A stretch of DNA of 64,000 nt from Rhodopseudomonas palustris JSC-3b (GCA_000504425.1 KI632513.1:413629-477628); one strand, 5' to 3'; shown: positions 30,676 through 40,443, numbered from the stretch's first letter. The notes: generated by a model not told the origin, from the sequence alone. Translations and numbers: made by a program.

Positions 30676-31785
30676 ATGGCAGCCTATATCGCTCGACGTA
30701 TCCTGCTGATGCTGCCGACGCTGCTCGGCATTCTGTTCATTTCATTCGTGGTGGTGCAGTTCGCGCCTGGCGGTCCGGTCGAGCGGGTGATTGCCCAGCT
30801 GTCCGGCTCCGACACCGGCGCCACCTCGCGGGTGTCCGGCTCGCCGGGTGGCGATTTCGGTGCGCGCACCCAGGTCGGCACCTCGGCCGACGCCGTGAAT
30901 TCCAAATATCGCGGCGCGCAGGGGCTCGATCCGGAATTCGTGAAAAGCCTGGAGCGGCAATTCGGCTTCGACAAGCCGGCGCATGAACGCTTCATGCTGA
31001 TGGTCTGGAATTTCGCGCGCTTCGATTTCGGCAAAAGCTATTTCCGCGATGTCAGTGTGGTACAGCTGATCAAGGAGAAGCTGCCGGTGTCGATGTCGCT
31101 CGGCATCTGGATGACGCTGCTCACCTATCTGATCTCGATCCCGCTCGGCATTCGCAAGGCGGTGCAGGACGGCTCGCGGTTCGACACCTGGACCTCGGCG
31201 GTGATCATCGTCGGCTTCGCGATCCCAGGATTCCTGTTCGCGATCCTATTGATCATCCTGTTTGCCGGTGGCTCGTTCTTCAGCTGGTTCCCGCTACGCG
31301 GACTGACCTCGGACGGCTGGAGCGATTTTCCTTGGTATTGGAAGATCATCGACTATTTCTGGCACATCGCTTTGCCGCTGGTGTCGATGGCGCTCGGCGC
31401 GTTTGCGACCATGACGCTGCTCACCAAGAACTCGTTTTTGGATGAGATCCGCAAGCAATATGTCATGACCGCCCGTGCCAAGGGCTGCAGCCAGCGCCAG
31501 GTGCTGTACAATCACGTGTTCCGCAACGCGATGCTGATCGTGATCGCCGGCTTTCCCGGCGCCTTCATCCACGCGTTCTTCTCCGGATCGCTGCTGATCG
31601 AAACCATCTTCTCGCTCGACGGCCTTGGCCTGCTTGGCTTTGAAAGCGTGCTCAATCGCGATTATCCGGTGGTGTTCGGCACCTTGTTCATCTTTTCGCT
31701 GGTGGGCCTTGTGGTCAATCTCTTGTCCGATCTGGCCTATATGTGGATCGATCCCAGGATCGATTTCGAAGCGCGGGAGGTGTGA
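30676..31785 (+). CDS. yejB: peptide ABC transporter permease YejB
   Basis: The 369-residue permease starts MAAYIARRILLMLPTLLGILFISFVVVQFAPGGPVE, the usual first helix of DppB/YejB proteins. A periplasmic insert follows, and then about five helices with LPVSMSLGIWMTLLTYLISIPLGI and the coupling EIRKQYVMTARAKGCSQRQVLYNHVFRNAM. The long Gly/Ser-rich periplasmic insert (about 38-90) is typical of YejB. Its TGA overlaps the yejE ATG by one base. Confidence 0.92.
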   Translation: MAAYIARRILLMLPTLLGILFISFVVVQFAPGGPVERVIAQLSGSDTGATSRVSGSPGGDFGARTQVGTSADAVNSKYRGAQGLDPEFVKSLERQFGFDKPAHERFMLMVWNFARFDFGKSYFRDVSVVQLIKEKLPVSMSLGIWMTLLTYLISIPLGIRKAVQDGSRFDTWTSAVIIVGFAIPGFLFAILLIILFAGGSFFSWFPLRGLTSDGWSDFPWYWKIIDYFWHIALPLVSMALGAFATMTLLTKNSFLDEIRKQYVMTARAKGCSQRQVLYNHVFRNAMLIVIAGFPGAFIHAFFSGSLLIETIFSLDGLGLLGFESVLNRDYPVVFGTLFIFSLVGLVVNLLSDLAYMWIDPRIDFEAREV

Positions 31786-32963
31786 TGACCATCGCCACCC
31801 GCGAACCGATCGAAGCCACCACCACCGCGCCGCTCGGCGAGGCGGTGCCGCCGGCGCGTCGCCAGTTCATCATGTCGCCGCTCAACCGGCGGCGCTGGCA
31901 GAATTTTAAGCGCAACCGGCGCGGCTATTGGTCGTTCTGGATTTTCATTGTGCTGTTTGTGGTGTCGCTGTTTGCCGAGCTGATCGCCAATGACCGGCCG
32001 TTCCTGATCAAGATGGACGGCAAGCTGTATTTCCCGGCGTTCATCACCTATTCCGAGACCACTTTTGGCGGCGACTTCGAAACCGCGGCCGACTATCGCG
32101 ACCCGTTTCTGCAAAAGCTGATCGCGGACAAGGGCGGCACCATGGTCTGGCCGCTGATCCGCTATTCCTACGACACCCATAATCTCGACCTGCCGACGCC
32201 GGCGCCGTCCAAGCCCACCTGGATGCTGACCGAGGCCGAGTGCAAGACAGTGGTCGAGAAGAAGGGGCTGAGCGGCTGCCGCGAACTGGAATACAACTGG
32301 CTCGGCACCGATGATCAGGGCCGCGACGTGCTGGCCCGGCTGATCTACGGCTTCCGCATCTCGGTGCTGTTCGGCCTCAGCCTGACCATCGCCTCATCGA
32401 TGATCGGCATCGCCGCCGGCGGCATTCAGGGCTATTTCGGCGGCTGGATCGATCTGTTGTTCCAACGCTTCATCGAAATCTGGAGCGCGATCCCCTCGCT
32501 GTATCTGCTGCTGATCCTGTCGTCGGTGCTGGTGCCGGGCTTCTTCGTGCTGCTCGGCATTCTGCTGCTGTTTTCTTGGGTGTCGCTGGTCGGGCTGGTG
32601 CGCGCCGAGTTTCTGCGCGGCCGCAATTTCGAATACATCACCGCGGCGCGTGCGCTCGGCGTCTCGAACCGCATGATCATGGTGCGGCATTTGCTGCCGA
32701 ACGCGATGGTCGCCACCATGACCTTTTTGCCGTTCATCGTGTCATCCTCGGTGATGACGCTGACCGCGCTCGACTTCCTCGGCTTCGGCCTGCCGCCCGG
32801 TTCGCCGTCGCTCGGCGAGCTGCTGTCGCAGGGCAAGGCCAATGTGCAGGCGCCATGGCTCGGCTTCACCGGGTTCTTTGCGGTGGCGATCATGCTGTCC
32901 TTGCTGATCTTCATCGGCGAGGCGGTGCGCGACGCCTTCGATCCGCGCAAGAGTTTTAGGTAA
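31785..32963 (+). CDS. yejE: peptide ABC transporter permease YejE
   Basis: The 392-residue permease has an N-terminal cytoplasmic stretch, MSPLNRRRWQNFKRNRRGYWSFWIF, then the first helix. A large periplasmic insert (about 60-170) is YejE-specific, with Cys pairs in EAECKTVVEKKGLSGCRELEYNW. It continues with LGTDDQGRDVLARLIYGFRISVLFG and the coupling motif FEYITAARALGVSNRMIMVRHLLPNAM. The ATG at 31785 overlaps the yejB stop. It partners YejB in the inner-membrane channel. Confidence 0.92.
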   Translation: MTIATREPIEATTTAPLGEAVPPARRQFIMSPLNRRRWQNFKRNRRGYWSFWIFIVLFVVSLFAELIANDRPFLIKMDGKLYFPAFITYSETTFGGDFETAADYRDPFLQKLIADKGGTMVWPLIRYSYDTHNLDLPTPAPSKPTWMLTEAECKTVVEKKGLSGCRELEYNWLGTDDQGRDVLARLIYGFRISVLFGLSLTIASSMIGIAAGGIQGYFGGWIDLLFQRFIEIWSAIPSLYLLLILSSVLVPGFFVLLGILLLFSWVSLVGLVRAEFLRGRNFEYITAARALGVSNRMIMVRHLLPNAMVATMTFLPFIVSSSVMTLTALDFLGFGLPPGSPSLGELLSQGKANVQAPWLGFTGFFAVAIMLSLLIFIGEAVRDAFDPRKSFR

Positions 32964-32969
32964 ACGCCG

Positions 32970-34607
32970 ATGGATGCCAGCAGCAAACCACTGCTCACGG
33001 TGCACGAATTGTCGGTGGCGTTTCGTCACGGCAACAGCTCCTCGACCGCGGTCGATCGCATCTCGTTCGACATCAAGCGCGGCGAGTGCGTCGCGCTGGT
33101 CGGTGAATCCGGCTCGGGCAAATCGGTCAGCGCGCTGTCGATCATGCGGCTGTTGCCTTATCCGAACGCCTCGCATCCCTCCGGTCGCATCCTGTTCAAG
33201 GATCGCGACCTGCTGACCATCTCGGAAAATGAAATCCGCGGCATTCGTGGCCAGGACATTTCGATCATTTTCCAGGAGCCGATGACCTCGCTCAATCCGC
33301 TGCACACCATCGAGTCGCAGATCTGCGAGATCTTGCAGCTGCATGGTGAGCTGCGCGGCGCCAAGGCGCGGGCGCGCGTGCTGGAACTGTTGACCCAGGT
33401 CGGCATTCCCGATCCCGAGACCCGGCTCGGCAGCTATCCGCATCAATTGTCCGGTGGCCAGCGCCAGCGGGTGATGATCGCGATGGCGCTCGCCAACCAG
33501 CCCGATCTGTTGATCGCCGACGAGCCGACTACCGCGCTCGACGTCACGGTGCAGGCGCAGATTCTGGCTCTGCTCGCCGATGTGCGCGCCAAATTCGGCA
33601 TGAGCCTGTTGTTCATCACCCACGATCTTGGCATCGTGCGCCGCATCGCCGATCGGGTGTGCGTGATGCACAATGGCCAGATCGTCGAGCAGGGGCCGGT
33701 CGAAGAGGTGTTCACCGCCGCCAAGCACCCCTACACCAAGGCGCTGCTGGCGGCTGAACCGAAGCCCGATCCGGCGCCGCCGCGGCCCGAAGCGCCGGTG
33801 GTGATTGCCACCGATGACTTGAAAGTCTGGTTTCCGATCAAACGCGGCCTGCTGCGCCGCACCGTCGGCCATATCAAGGCGGTCGATGGCGTCAAACTCG
33901 AAATCCGCAAGGGCGAGACGCTCGGTGTGGTCGGCGAATCCGGCTCCGGCAAGACCACGCTTGGTCTGGCGCTGTTGCGGCTGATCTCGTCAGACGGGCC
34001 GATCGTGTTCCTGAGCCGCAATATCCAGGGCCTGAAATTCGGCGAGATGCGGCCGTTCCGCCGCGATATGCAGATCGTATTTCAGGACCCGTTCGGCGCG
34101 CTCAGCCCGCGCATGTCGGTCGGTGACATCATCGCCGAGGGGTTGAGCGTGCATCAGCGCGGGCTGAGCCAGGAGCAGCGCGATGCGCGCGTGGTCAAGG
34201 CGCTCACCGATGTCGGGCTCGATCCGGCGACGCGCTTTCGCTATCCGCACGAATTTTCCGGCGGCCAGCGCCAGCGCATCAGCATCGCGCGCGCCATGGT
34301 GCTGGAGCCGAGCTTTGTGGTGCTCGATGAGCCGACCAGCGCGCTCGACATGCTGTTTCAGTCGCAGATGGTCGATCTGTTGCGCGAATTGCAGCGCAAG
34401 CGTGAGCTGACCTATCTGTTCATCTCGCATGATCTGCGCGTAGTGGCCTCGCTCGCCAGCCATCTGATCGTGATGCGCCACGGCAGGGTGGTGGAGGAGG
34501 GGCCTGCGGCCGAGCTGTTCGCCAATCCGCAATCGGACTACACGCGGGCGCTGTTTGCCGCGGCATTTTGCAACGAAAGCACGGCGAACGACGCCGTCGC
34601 GCAATAG
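32970..34607 (+). CDS. yejF: peptide ABC transporter dual ATPase YejF
   Basis: The 545-residue protein contains two fused ABC ATPase domains. The first has [27 protein letters not shown] and DEPTTALD. The second starts near residue 275 with [27 protein letters not shown] and DEPTSALD. Each domain ends with the oligopeptide-type extension ([12 protein letters not shown] and [13 protein letters not shown]). It powers the YejBE channel. Six bases separate it from yejE, and the Nudix gene starts eight bases downstream. Confidence 0.93.
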   Translation: MDASSKPLLTVHELSVAFRHGNSSSTAVDRISFDIKRGECVALVGESGSGKSVSALSIMRLLPYPNASHPSGRILFKDRDLLTISENEIRGIRGQDISIIFQEPMTSLNPLHTIESQICEILQLHGELRGAKARARVLELLTQVGIPDPETRLGSYPHQLSGGQRQRVMIAMALANQPDLLIADEPTTALDVTVQAQILALLADVRAKFGMSLLFITHDLGIVRRIADRVCVMHNGQIVEQGPVEEVFTAAKHPYTKALLAAEPKPDPAPPRPEAPVVIATDDLKVWFPIKRGLLRRTVGHIKAVDGVKLEIRKGETLGVVGESGSGKTTLGLALLRLISSDGPIVFLSRNIQGLKFGEMRPFRRDMQIVFQDPFGALSPRMSVGDIIAEGLSVHQRGLSQEQRDARVVKALTDVGLDPATRFRYPHEFSGGQRQRISIARAMVLEPSFVVLDEPTSALDMLFQSQMVDLLRELQRKRELTYLFISHDLRVVASLASHLIVMRHGRVVEEGPAAELFANPQSDYTRALFAAAFCNESTANDAVAQ

Positions 34608-34615
34608 GACGGCCA

Positions 34616-35239
34616 ATGCACGACAAATCGGGCGAGACCATCGAGGACCGGGCAGCGCTGGTGACGGTGTCGCCGCCGTCGCCGATTGGCCGCGGCTTCA
34701 TGGTCTATGAGCGTTACCAGATCGCGATCGCGCGCGACGGCGAGCCGCCGCTGCAGCAGCAGCGCGATCTGTTGCGCGCCAGCCGGGTGGCGGTGGTGCT
34801 GCCGGTCGATCTTGAGCGCCAGCAGCTGGTGCTGCTGCGTCAGTTCCGTCTGCCGGCGCATCTTGTCACCGGGCGCGGCGAGATGGTGGAGATCGTCGCC
34901 GGCCGCGTCGAGGATGGTGAAGCCGCTTCAGCCGCGGCTGCGCGCGAATGCGTCGAGGAAATCGGGGTTGCGCCGCAACGGCTCGCCGAATTGTTCAGCG
35001 TGTTGTCGACGCCCGGCATCACCGACGAATATGTGACGTTCTTCCTGGCGTCGGTGGATGCCTCTGCCGTGCCGGAACGCTGCGGCATGGCCGAGGAGAC
35101 CGAGGACATCAGGCCGTTCGTGGTGTCGATCGACGATGCCATCGGCGCGCTCGGCTCCGGCCGGATCGCCAATGCCATGGTGGTGTGCGCGCTGCAGTGG
35201 CTGGCGCTCAATCGAGCGCGGCTCAGCGAGCTGCTATAG
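34616..35239 (+). CDS. Nudix hydrolase
   Basis: The 207-residue protein has a perfect Nudix box at 96-118: G-x5-E-x7-RE-x2-EE-x-G-V in GRVEDGEAASAAAARECVEEIGV. It is preceded by the ADP-sugar-pyrophosphatase-like LPVDLERQQLVLLRQFRLP and followed by STPGITDEYVTFFLA, so it resembles the ADP-ribose/ADP-sugar pyrophosphatase (NudF-like) branch. It probably hydrolyses a nucleoside diphosphate linked to a sugar. It follows yejF by eight bases and may be in the same transcript. Its last six bases overlap the convergent NlpC/P60 gene. Confidence 0.85.
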   Translation: MHDKSGETIEDRAALVTVSPPSPIGRGFMVYERYQIAIARDGEPPLQQQRDLLRASRVAVVLPVDLERQQLVLLRQFRLPAHLVTGRGEMVEIVAGRVEDGEAASAAAARECVEEIGVAPQRLAELFSVLSTPGITDEYVTFFLASVDASAVPERCGMAEETEDIRPFVVSIDDAIGALGSGRIANAMVVCALQWLALNRARLSELL

Positions 35240-36073
35240 CCGCCGGATGCTGATCAGGCGGCTGCCCGCCGCCGCGATCCGCGCCAGCGCCGCCGTGGTC
35301 GGCTCGATCGCGGTCGCCATATGATGAGCATTGGCGTGCACGATGCTGCTGCCGTCGCGCACGATCGCGACATGACCGCTCCAGAAGATCAGATCGCCGC
35401 GCTGCAACTCGTGAGTTTCGGCGTCCGATAGCGCGCGGCCAAGCGCCTCCTGCTGCAAATCGCTGTCGCGCGGGCTGCTGATGCCACATGCCGCCAGCGA
35501 CACTTGCACCAGACCCGAACAGTCGATGCCGAGGCTGCTCTTGCCGCCCCACAGATAGGGCGTGCCGACGAATTGTTCGGCAACCGCGACAAAGTCGGGT
35601 TCGATCTGATCGATGGCGATCAGATGCTGATGCGGCACATACAAGCCGTCGGTGGTGATCGCCAGATTGCCATCCTGATGATCGATCGCGAGCTTGGCGC
35701 CGAGCGGCAAGGTCATTATCGGCGGCAGCTTGATCGACGGTCCGGGGAACGCAAAGCTGCGTAGCGCTGCGACTTTGTGGGTCGGCGCCGCGCCGAGCGC
35801 GCCGAGCGCCTCGCACGGTAGGTAGCCGACATAGCCATCGCTGTCGAGCTGGCCCCAGGCCCAGGCGCCGCTGCGCTCATAGATCGTCACGGATTCGCCG
35901 CGCAGCGCCTCGGTTTCGAGCGCGGCATCGGATGAGGGCGCGCGCCGCAGCGGCGCGATCGCCGCGATGATTTCGTAGCGCTCGCCAGCGACGAAGCGCG
36001 CCGCTTCGACCTGTCCTTTCAGATGCAGGGCGGCAAGATCAGGGCGGGCCGGGGTCAGGCGACGATCAGCCAT
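35234..36073 (-). CDS. NlpC/P60 family cysteine peptidase with SH3-like domain
   Basis: The 279-residue protein has an N-terminal SH3-like region (about 32-90, with APLRRAPSSDAALETEALRGE) and a C-terminal NlpC/P60 domain. The catalytic set is Cys185 in GIDCSGLVQ, His234 in WSGHVAIV and a third His in the HANAH region near 246. TPYLWGGKSSLG is the typical lead-in. There is no signal peptide, so it is probably cytoplasmic and resembles YkfC-type gamma-D-glutamyl-diaminoacid endopeptidases that open imported murein peptides. It overlaps the upstream aminopeptidase gene by eight bases. The substrate is inferred from domain type and neighbours. Confidence 0.87.
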   Translation of the reverse strand: MADRRLTPARPDLAALHLKGQVEAARFVAGERYEIIAAIAPLRRAPSSDAALETEALRGESVTIYERSGAWAWGQLDSDGYVGYLPCEALGALGAAPTHKVAALRSFAFPGPSIKLPPIMTLPLGAKLAIDHQDGNLAITTDGLYVPHQHLIAIDQIEPDFVAVAEQFVGTPYLWGGKSSLGIDCSGLVQVSLAACGISSPRDSDLQQEALGRALSDAETHELQRGDLIFWSGHVAIVRDGSSIVHANAHHMATAIEPTTAALARIAAAGSRLISIRRL

Positions 36074-37451
36074 AGCGTTCGCTCAGCAGCTTGTAGAGCG
36101 CGCGCGCTGCCTGGCACTCGCCACCTTCCGGGCGGCCGGGCTTGGGCTTCGGGGTCCAGCCATAGATATCGACATGGAGCCAGTGCTGTGCGGCTTCGAC
36201 AAAGCGCTGCAGAAACAGCGCGCAGGTGATCGATCCGGCAAAGCCGCCCGAGGGCGCGTTGTTGAGATCGGCAACCTTGGAGTCGAGCCAGCTATCATAT
36301 GGCGCCCACAGCGGCATGCGCCACAACGGATCGTTCTCGGCCGCTGCGCAGCGCGACAGCTCATGCGCCAGCGTATCGTCCGAGGTGTAGAACGGCGGCA
36401 GATCGGGGCCGAGCGCCACGCGTGCCGCGCCGGTCAGCGTGCCGAGGTCGATCAGCAGCTCCGGCTTGTCCTCGTCGGCGTAAGCGAGCGCATCGGCCAG
36501 CACCAGCCGGCCCTCGGCATCGGTGTTGCCGATTTCGACACTGACACCTTTGCGCGAGCGGAACACGTCGAGCGGCCGCATCGCGCCGCCGCCAACCGCA
36601 TTCTCGACCGCGGGGATCAGCACGCGCAGCCGCAGCTTGAGCTTGGCGTCCATGATCATCTGCGCCAGCGCCAAGACATTGGCCGCGCCGCCCATGTCCT
36701 TCTTCATGATCAGCATCGCGCTCGACGGTTTGAGATCGAGCCCGCCGCTGTCGAAGCACACGCCCTTGCCGACCAGCGTCACCTTGGGATCATCGGGATC
36801 GCCCCAGGAAAGCTCGATCAGCCGCGGCGCGCGCACCGAGGCCATGCCGACCGCATGGATCAGCGGAAAACCCTGCTGAAGCTCGTCGCCGATCACGCAG
36901 CGGCACTCGGCGCCATAACGCGCCGCCAACTCTTCGGCGGCCTGCTGCAATTGCTCCGGGCCCATGTCATTGGCGGGGGTGTTGATCAGATCGCGCGCCA
37001 GCGTGGTCGCGGCGACAATGCGATCGATCTCGGCCTGGTCGAGCCCGATCGGCGGCACCAGCCGCACCGCGGGCGGCTCGTCCTTGCCTTTACGGTAGCG
37101 GCCAAATTTGTAGCTGCCGAACGCGAACGCCAGCGTCGCCAGCCGCAGATCGTGCGGCGCGTTGGCGAAGCGATAGTTGCCGGGCGGCAGCAGTTTTGGC
37201 AATTGCCCGGCCCGAAACGGATCGGCAGCCTTGGCACCGGGCTCATCGAGCCCGAACAGCACCTGGCCGATACTGCCACCCGCCGCGGGCAGGGTCAGAA
37301 ACTCGCCGGGCTTGCCCTGATAATTATTGGCGGCGGCGAATTGCTGGGCCTGCTCGGGCAGCGCATCGCGCACCGCCGGCCAGCTCGATTTGGTGACGAA
37401 GGCGATCGGGGTCGCGTCGTGATCAGGCGCGGCGTCAAAGGGAGCAATCAT
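36066..37451 (-). CDS. M17 leucyl aminopeptidase family protein
   Basis: The 461-residue metallo-exopeptidase has the M17 catalytic domain in its second half: VTLVGKGVCFDSGGLDLKPSS (metal ligands Lys and Asp), MKKDMGGAA, and NTDAEGRLVLADAL near residue 305, which carries two more metal-binding acids and the catalytic Arg. The N-terminal domain is shorter than in PepA, so it is closer to the PepB-like branch. It trims N-terminal residues from peptides in the cytoplasm. It forms an overlapping pair with the NlpC/P60 gene and faces the yej importer, which supports a role in degrading imported peptides. Confidence 0.92.
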   Translation of the reverse strand: MIAPFDAAPDHDATPIAFVTKSSWPAVRDALPEQAQQFAAANNYQGKPGEFLTLPAAGGSIGQVLFGLDEPGAKAADPFRAGQLPKLLPPGNYRFANAPHDLRLATLAFAFGSYKFGRYRKGKDEPPAVRLVPPIGLDQAEIDRIVAATTLARDLINTPANDMGPEQLQQAAEELAARYGAECRCVIGDELQQGFPLIHAVGMASVRAPRLIELSWGDPDDPKVTLVGKGVCFDSGGLDLKPSSAMLIMKKDMGGAANVLALAQMIMDAKLKLRLRVLIPAVENAVGGGAMRPLDVFRSRKGVSVEIGNTDAEGRLVLADALAYADEDKPELLIDLGTLTGAARVALGPDLPPFYTSDDTLAHELSRCAAAENDPLWRMPLWAPYDSWLDSKVADLNNAPSGGFAGSITCALFLQRFVEAAQHWLHVDIYGWTPKPKPGRPEGGECQAARALYKLLSERYG

Positions 37452-37499
37452 GGCTGGTTCACTCTGTCGCGGCGGGCGGCTTGCGGCCCGATCCCGCGG

Positions 37500-37514
37500 T
37501 TAACGCAACGTTAG
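37500..37514 (+). promoter_or_regulatory. CtrA-like site TTAA-N7-TTAG before tadD
   Basis: TTAACGCAACGTTAG lies 65 bp before the tadD start, with another TTAAC at 37517-37521. It matches the gapped TTAA-N7-TTAA pattern bound by CtrA in alphaproteobacteria with one mismatch. Sequence match only. Confidence 0.35.
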
Positions 37515-37578
37515 GGTTAACGGACTATTGCAGAACTATCGGCTCGATCCAACCCGCGGTCACGGTGAGTAAGGTGTG

Positions 37579-38367
37579 ATGCGTCTGCAGTCCAGACCTG
37601 CCAGGTTCCTGTTTTCCGCGATGCTGATGACGAGCGTGGCGGCGACGCTCGGCGGCTGCAAGACCACTGCGATGTCCGAAACCACCGGCTCGATCGGCAA
37701 TCGCGGCAGCCAGGCCGAGGTTGATCCGCGCCGCGCCGTGGAAGTTTCTGGCGAGCGCTATCGCGCCAATCCCAAAAATGCCGATGCAGCGCTGCAATAT
37801 GGCCAGGCGCTGCGCAGCAGCGGCCAGCGCGCGCAGGCGGTGGCGGTGCTCGAGCAGGCTTCGATCGCCAATCCCGGCAACAAGGCGCTGCTCGCTGCCT
37901 ATGGCCGCGCGCTCGCCGACAATGGCAGTTTCCAGCGCGGCTTCGACGTGCTGTCTTCGGCGCATAGCCCGGACAATCCCGATTGGCGGCTATTGTCGGT
38001 GCAGGGCACCTGCATGGATAATCTTGGCCGCCACGACGAAGCGCGCCGCTATTACGACGCGGCGCTCAAGATCGCGCCCGATGAGCCGTCGGTGCTGTCC
38101 AATCTCGGGCTGTCCTACGTGCTGTCCAAGCAATTGCCGCAGGCCGAACAGGTGCTGCGCCGCGCCTATGCCAATCCGAGCGCCGACGCGCGGGTCCGCA
38201 ACAATCTGGCGCTGGCGGTCGGGCTGCAGGGACGCTTTGCCGAAGCCGAGAGCATCGCGCGCACCGGGCTGCCGCCCGAGGAAGCCGCGGCCAATGTCGC
38301 CTATCTGAAGCAGATGCTCGATCGCAAAGGCGGTCCGCGCTTCGATCAGGACGCCGCACGCTCCTGA
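37579..38367 (+). CDS. tadD: TadD-like TPR lipoprotein of the Tad pilus system
   Basis: The 262-residue protein has a lipoprotein signal (lipobox LGGC, Cys27). A Ser/Gly-rich linker is followed by about four tetratricopeptide repeats, for example NPKNADAALQYGQALRSSGQRAQAVAVLEQA and APDEPSVLSNLGLSYVLSKQLPQAEQVLRRA. TadD is thought to be the pilotin for the outer-membrane secretin of the Flp pilus. A GTG lies at 37576, but the ATG at 37579 gives a normal signal peptide. It is transcribed towards tadC, with a 114-bp gap between the two stops that holds no feature I can support. Confidence 0.85.
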   Translation: MRLQSRPARFLFSAMLMTSVAATLGGCKTTAMSETTGSIGNRGSQAEVDPRRAVEVSGERYRANPKNADAALQYGQALRSSGQRAQAVAVLEQASIANPGNKALLAAYGRALADNGSFQRGFDVLSSAHSPDNPDWRLLSVQGTCMDNLGRHDEARRYYDAALKIAPDEPSVLSNLGLSYVLSKQLPQAEQVLRRAYANPSADARVRNNLALAVGLQGRFAEAESIARTGLPPEEAAANVAYLKQMLDRKGGPRFDQDAARS

Positions 38368-38481
38368 CCCCAGCGACTGTGCCTCCGCCGCAGCCGAAGC
38401 GGTCGAGGCCGCTTCATGCCCTCATCCATGACAAGCTTGCTTTAGTGCAGGCTGTTGCCTTGCTTCGGGGTAGGCTGTTGC

Positions 38482-39456
38482 TCAGTGCATCGTCGCGGCA
38501 AGCCGGATGCCGGCAGGGCCGAGAATCACGATGAACAGCACCGGCAGGAAGAACAGGATCATCGGCACCGTCAGTTTCGGCGGCAGCGCGGCGGCCTTCT
38601 TCTCGGCCTCGTTCATGCGCATATCGCGATTTTCCTGGGCCATGACCCGCAGGCTCTGACCGAGCGGCGTGCCGTAGCGCTCCGACTGCTGCAGCGCCAG
38701 ACAGACTGATTTCACGCCGTCGAGGCCGGTGCGCTTGGCGAGATTCTCGTAAGCGACCTTGCGGTCCTGCAGATAGGCCAGCTCCGCCGTGGTCAGCGTG
38801 AATTCTTCCGCGAGCGGGACCGACTGGGTGGCGATTTCCATGCTGACCTTGCGGAACGCCGCTTCGATCGACATGCCGGATTCAACGCAGATCAGCAGCA
38901 GATCGAGCGCATCGGGGAAGGCGCGTTTGATCGACAGCTGCCGCTTGGCAATCGCGTTCGACAAAAACAGCATCGGCGCCTGCATGCCGAGATAGGCGGC
39001 GCCAACGCAAATCCCGATCTTGAGCGTCAGCGACTCAAGATGCGCGATCAGGAACACGTACAGCGCTGCGGCGAGCAGAAACACCACTGGCGTGACCATG
39101 CGGAAGAACAGGAACGTGATGTAAGGGGCGTGGCCGCGATAGCCCGCCATCACCAGCTTGTCGCGCGCTTCTTCCTGCGCCACCCATTTGCCGAGGTTGA
39201 AGTCCTGTACGACCTTCGCGACCATCTGCTTGGGGGCTTGGCGCAAAGCCACCCGTTCGGTCGCCGCGATCCGGTCGCGCTCGCGCTGGCGGATGCGCTC
39301 GCGCTCGCTGGCGACCACCTTGAGGCGCTTGGCCATGTTCTGATCGGCAAATAGCGGGGTGATCAGCGTATAGACCGTTGCCGATGCCGCGATGCCAGCC
39401 AGCATCATCACCATGAAGCGAGTGTCGCCTAATTTCATCAGCAGGAGATCGAGCAT
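38482..39456 (-). CDS. tadC: Tad pilus inner-membrane platform protein TadC
   Basis: The 324-residue protein has an N-terminal membrane helix, a charged cytoplasmic stretch (MAKRLKVVASERERIRQRERDRIAATERVALR), two further helices (about 113-155), the type II secretion F domain (KRAFPDALDLLLICVESGMSIEAAFRKVSMEI) and a last helix with MILFFLPVLFIVILGPAGIRL. TadC with TadB forms the platform on which the CpaF ATPase assembles Flp pilin. It lies 12 bases after tadB and is the last gene of the minus-strand cpa operon. Confidence 0.9.
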   Translation of the reverse strand: MLDLLLMKLGDTRFMVMMLAGIAASATVYTLITPLFADQNMAKRLKVVASERERIRQRERDRIAATERVALRQAPKQMVAKVVQDFNLGKWVAQEEARDKLVMAGYRGHAPYITFLFFRMVTPVVFLLAAALYVFLIAHLESLTLKIGICVGAAYLGMQAPMLFLSNAIAKRQLSIKRAFPDALDLLLICVESGMSIEAAFRKVSMEIATQSVPLAEEFTLTTAELAYLQDRKVAYENLAKRTGLDGVKSVCLALQQSERYGTPLGQSLRVMAQENRDMRMNEAEKKAAALPPKLTVPMILFFLPVLFIVILGPAGIRLAATMH

Positions 39457-39468
39457 CGTGGTCTGCCT

Positions 39469-40443
39469 TCAGAAATCGAAGTTGATCATCTTCTTCATGA
39501 CGAGAACGCCGATCATCATCCAGATCGCGCTGCAGACCAGCATGAACACGCCCATCGGATGGGTCCACAGCAACGAGATGTAGCCCGGCGTGGTCAGATA
39601 GACCAAGATCATCACGATCGGCGGCAGCGAACCGATGATGCCGGCCGAGGCCTTGGCTTCCATCGACATCGCCTGAATCTTCTCTTTCATCTTCTTGCGG
39701 TCGCGCAGCACCTTGGACAGGTTGCCAAGCGCTTCGGAGAGGTTGCCGCCCGACTTCTGCTGGATCGCAACCACGATGCCGAAGAAATTGGCCTCCGGCA
39801 GCGGCATTCTCTCATACAGGCGGCCGCAGGCTTCGCCGAGCGGAATGCCGATGGCCTGAGTATCGAGGATCGCCAAAAACTCCGAGCGCAGCGGTTCCGG
39901 CGCGTCTTCCGCCACGACTCTCATCGAGTCGTAGAGCGGCAATCCGGCCTTGATACCGCGCACGATGACGTCGACCGCATCGGGCAGCGCTTTCAGGAAC
40001 GCATTTTCGCGGCGCTTCTTGAGATAGTTCAGCAGCCAGCGCGGCAAACCGAAGCCGGCCGCGAAGCCGAGGCCGATCGCAGCGACCAGACCGCCGCCAA
40101 ACAGAAAGACCATCATGAAGGTGAAGACACCAAACAGCGCGGCGCCGACATAAAACTGCTTCGGCGACCAGCTCAGGCCCGCCTGGCTGAGCCGGACGTC
40201 GACCGAGAGCTGCTTTTCCTTCTTGTTACGCGCCTCGAGTTCTTTGAGCGAGTTTTCGACCTGGCTGCGGCGCGAGCGTTGCACGCGATCAACCTGGCGG
40301 ACCACGGGCTCGGTGCGGGCCATCGCGGCGCGGCGTTGCTCGGCCTTCTTTTCGCCGGACAGCAGCGGATACAGAAACACCCACGCCACACCACCGACGG
40401 CGACGGTGGCCATGAAGGCGATAGCGAGCGTTTGCATTTGCAT
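39469..40443 (-). CDS. tadB: Tad pilus inner-membrane platform protein TadB
   Basis: The 324-residue paralogue of TadC has an N-terminal helix, a long charged linker (GEKKAEQRRAAMARTEPVVRQVDRVQRSRRSQVE), central helices, the T2SF domain (FLKALPDAVDVIVRGIKAGLPLYDSMRVVAEDAPEP and IQQKSGGNLSEALGNLSKVLRDRKKMKEKIQAMSMEAK) and two C-terminal helices. GGGAG lies before the ATG; the second ATG two codons on is equally possible. It sits between cpaF and tadC with 12-base gaps on each side. Confidence 0.9.
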   Translation of the reverse strand: MQMQTLAIAFMATVAVGGVAWVFLYPLLSGEKKAEQRRAAMARTEPVVRQVDRVQRSRRSQVENSLKELEARNKKEKQLSVDVRLSQAGLSWSPKQFYVGAALFGVFTFMMVFLFGGGLVAAIGLGFAAGFGLPRWLLNYLKKRRENAFLKALPDAVDVIVRGIKAGLPLYDSMRVVAEDAPEPLRSEFLAILDTQAIGIPLGEACGRLYERMPLPEANFFGIVVAIQQKSGGNLSEALGNLSKVLRDRKKMKEKIQAMSMEAKASAGIIGSLPPIVMILVYLTTPGYISLLWTHPMGVFMLVCSAIWMMIGVLVMKKMINFDF

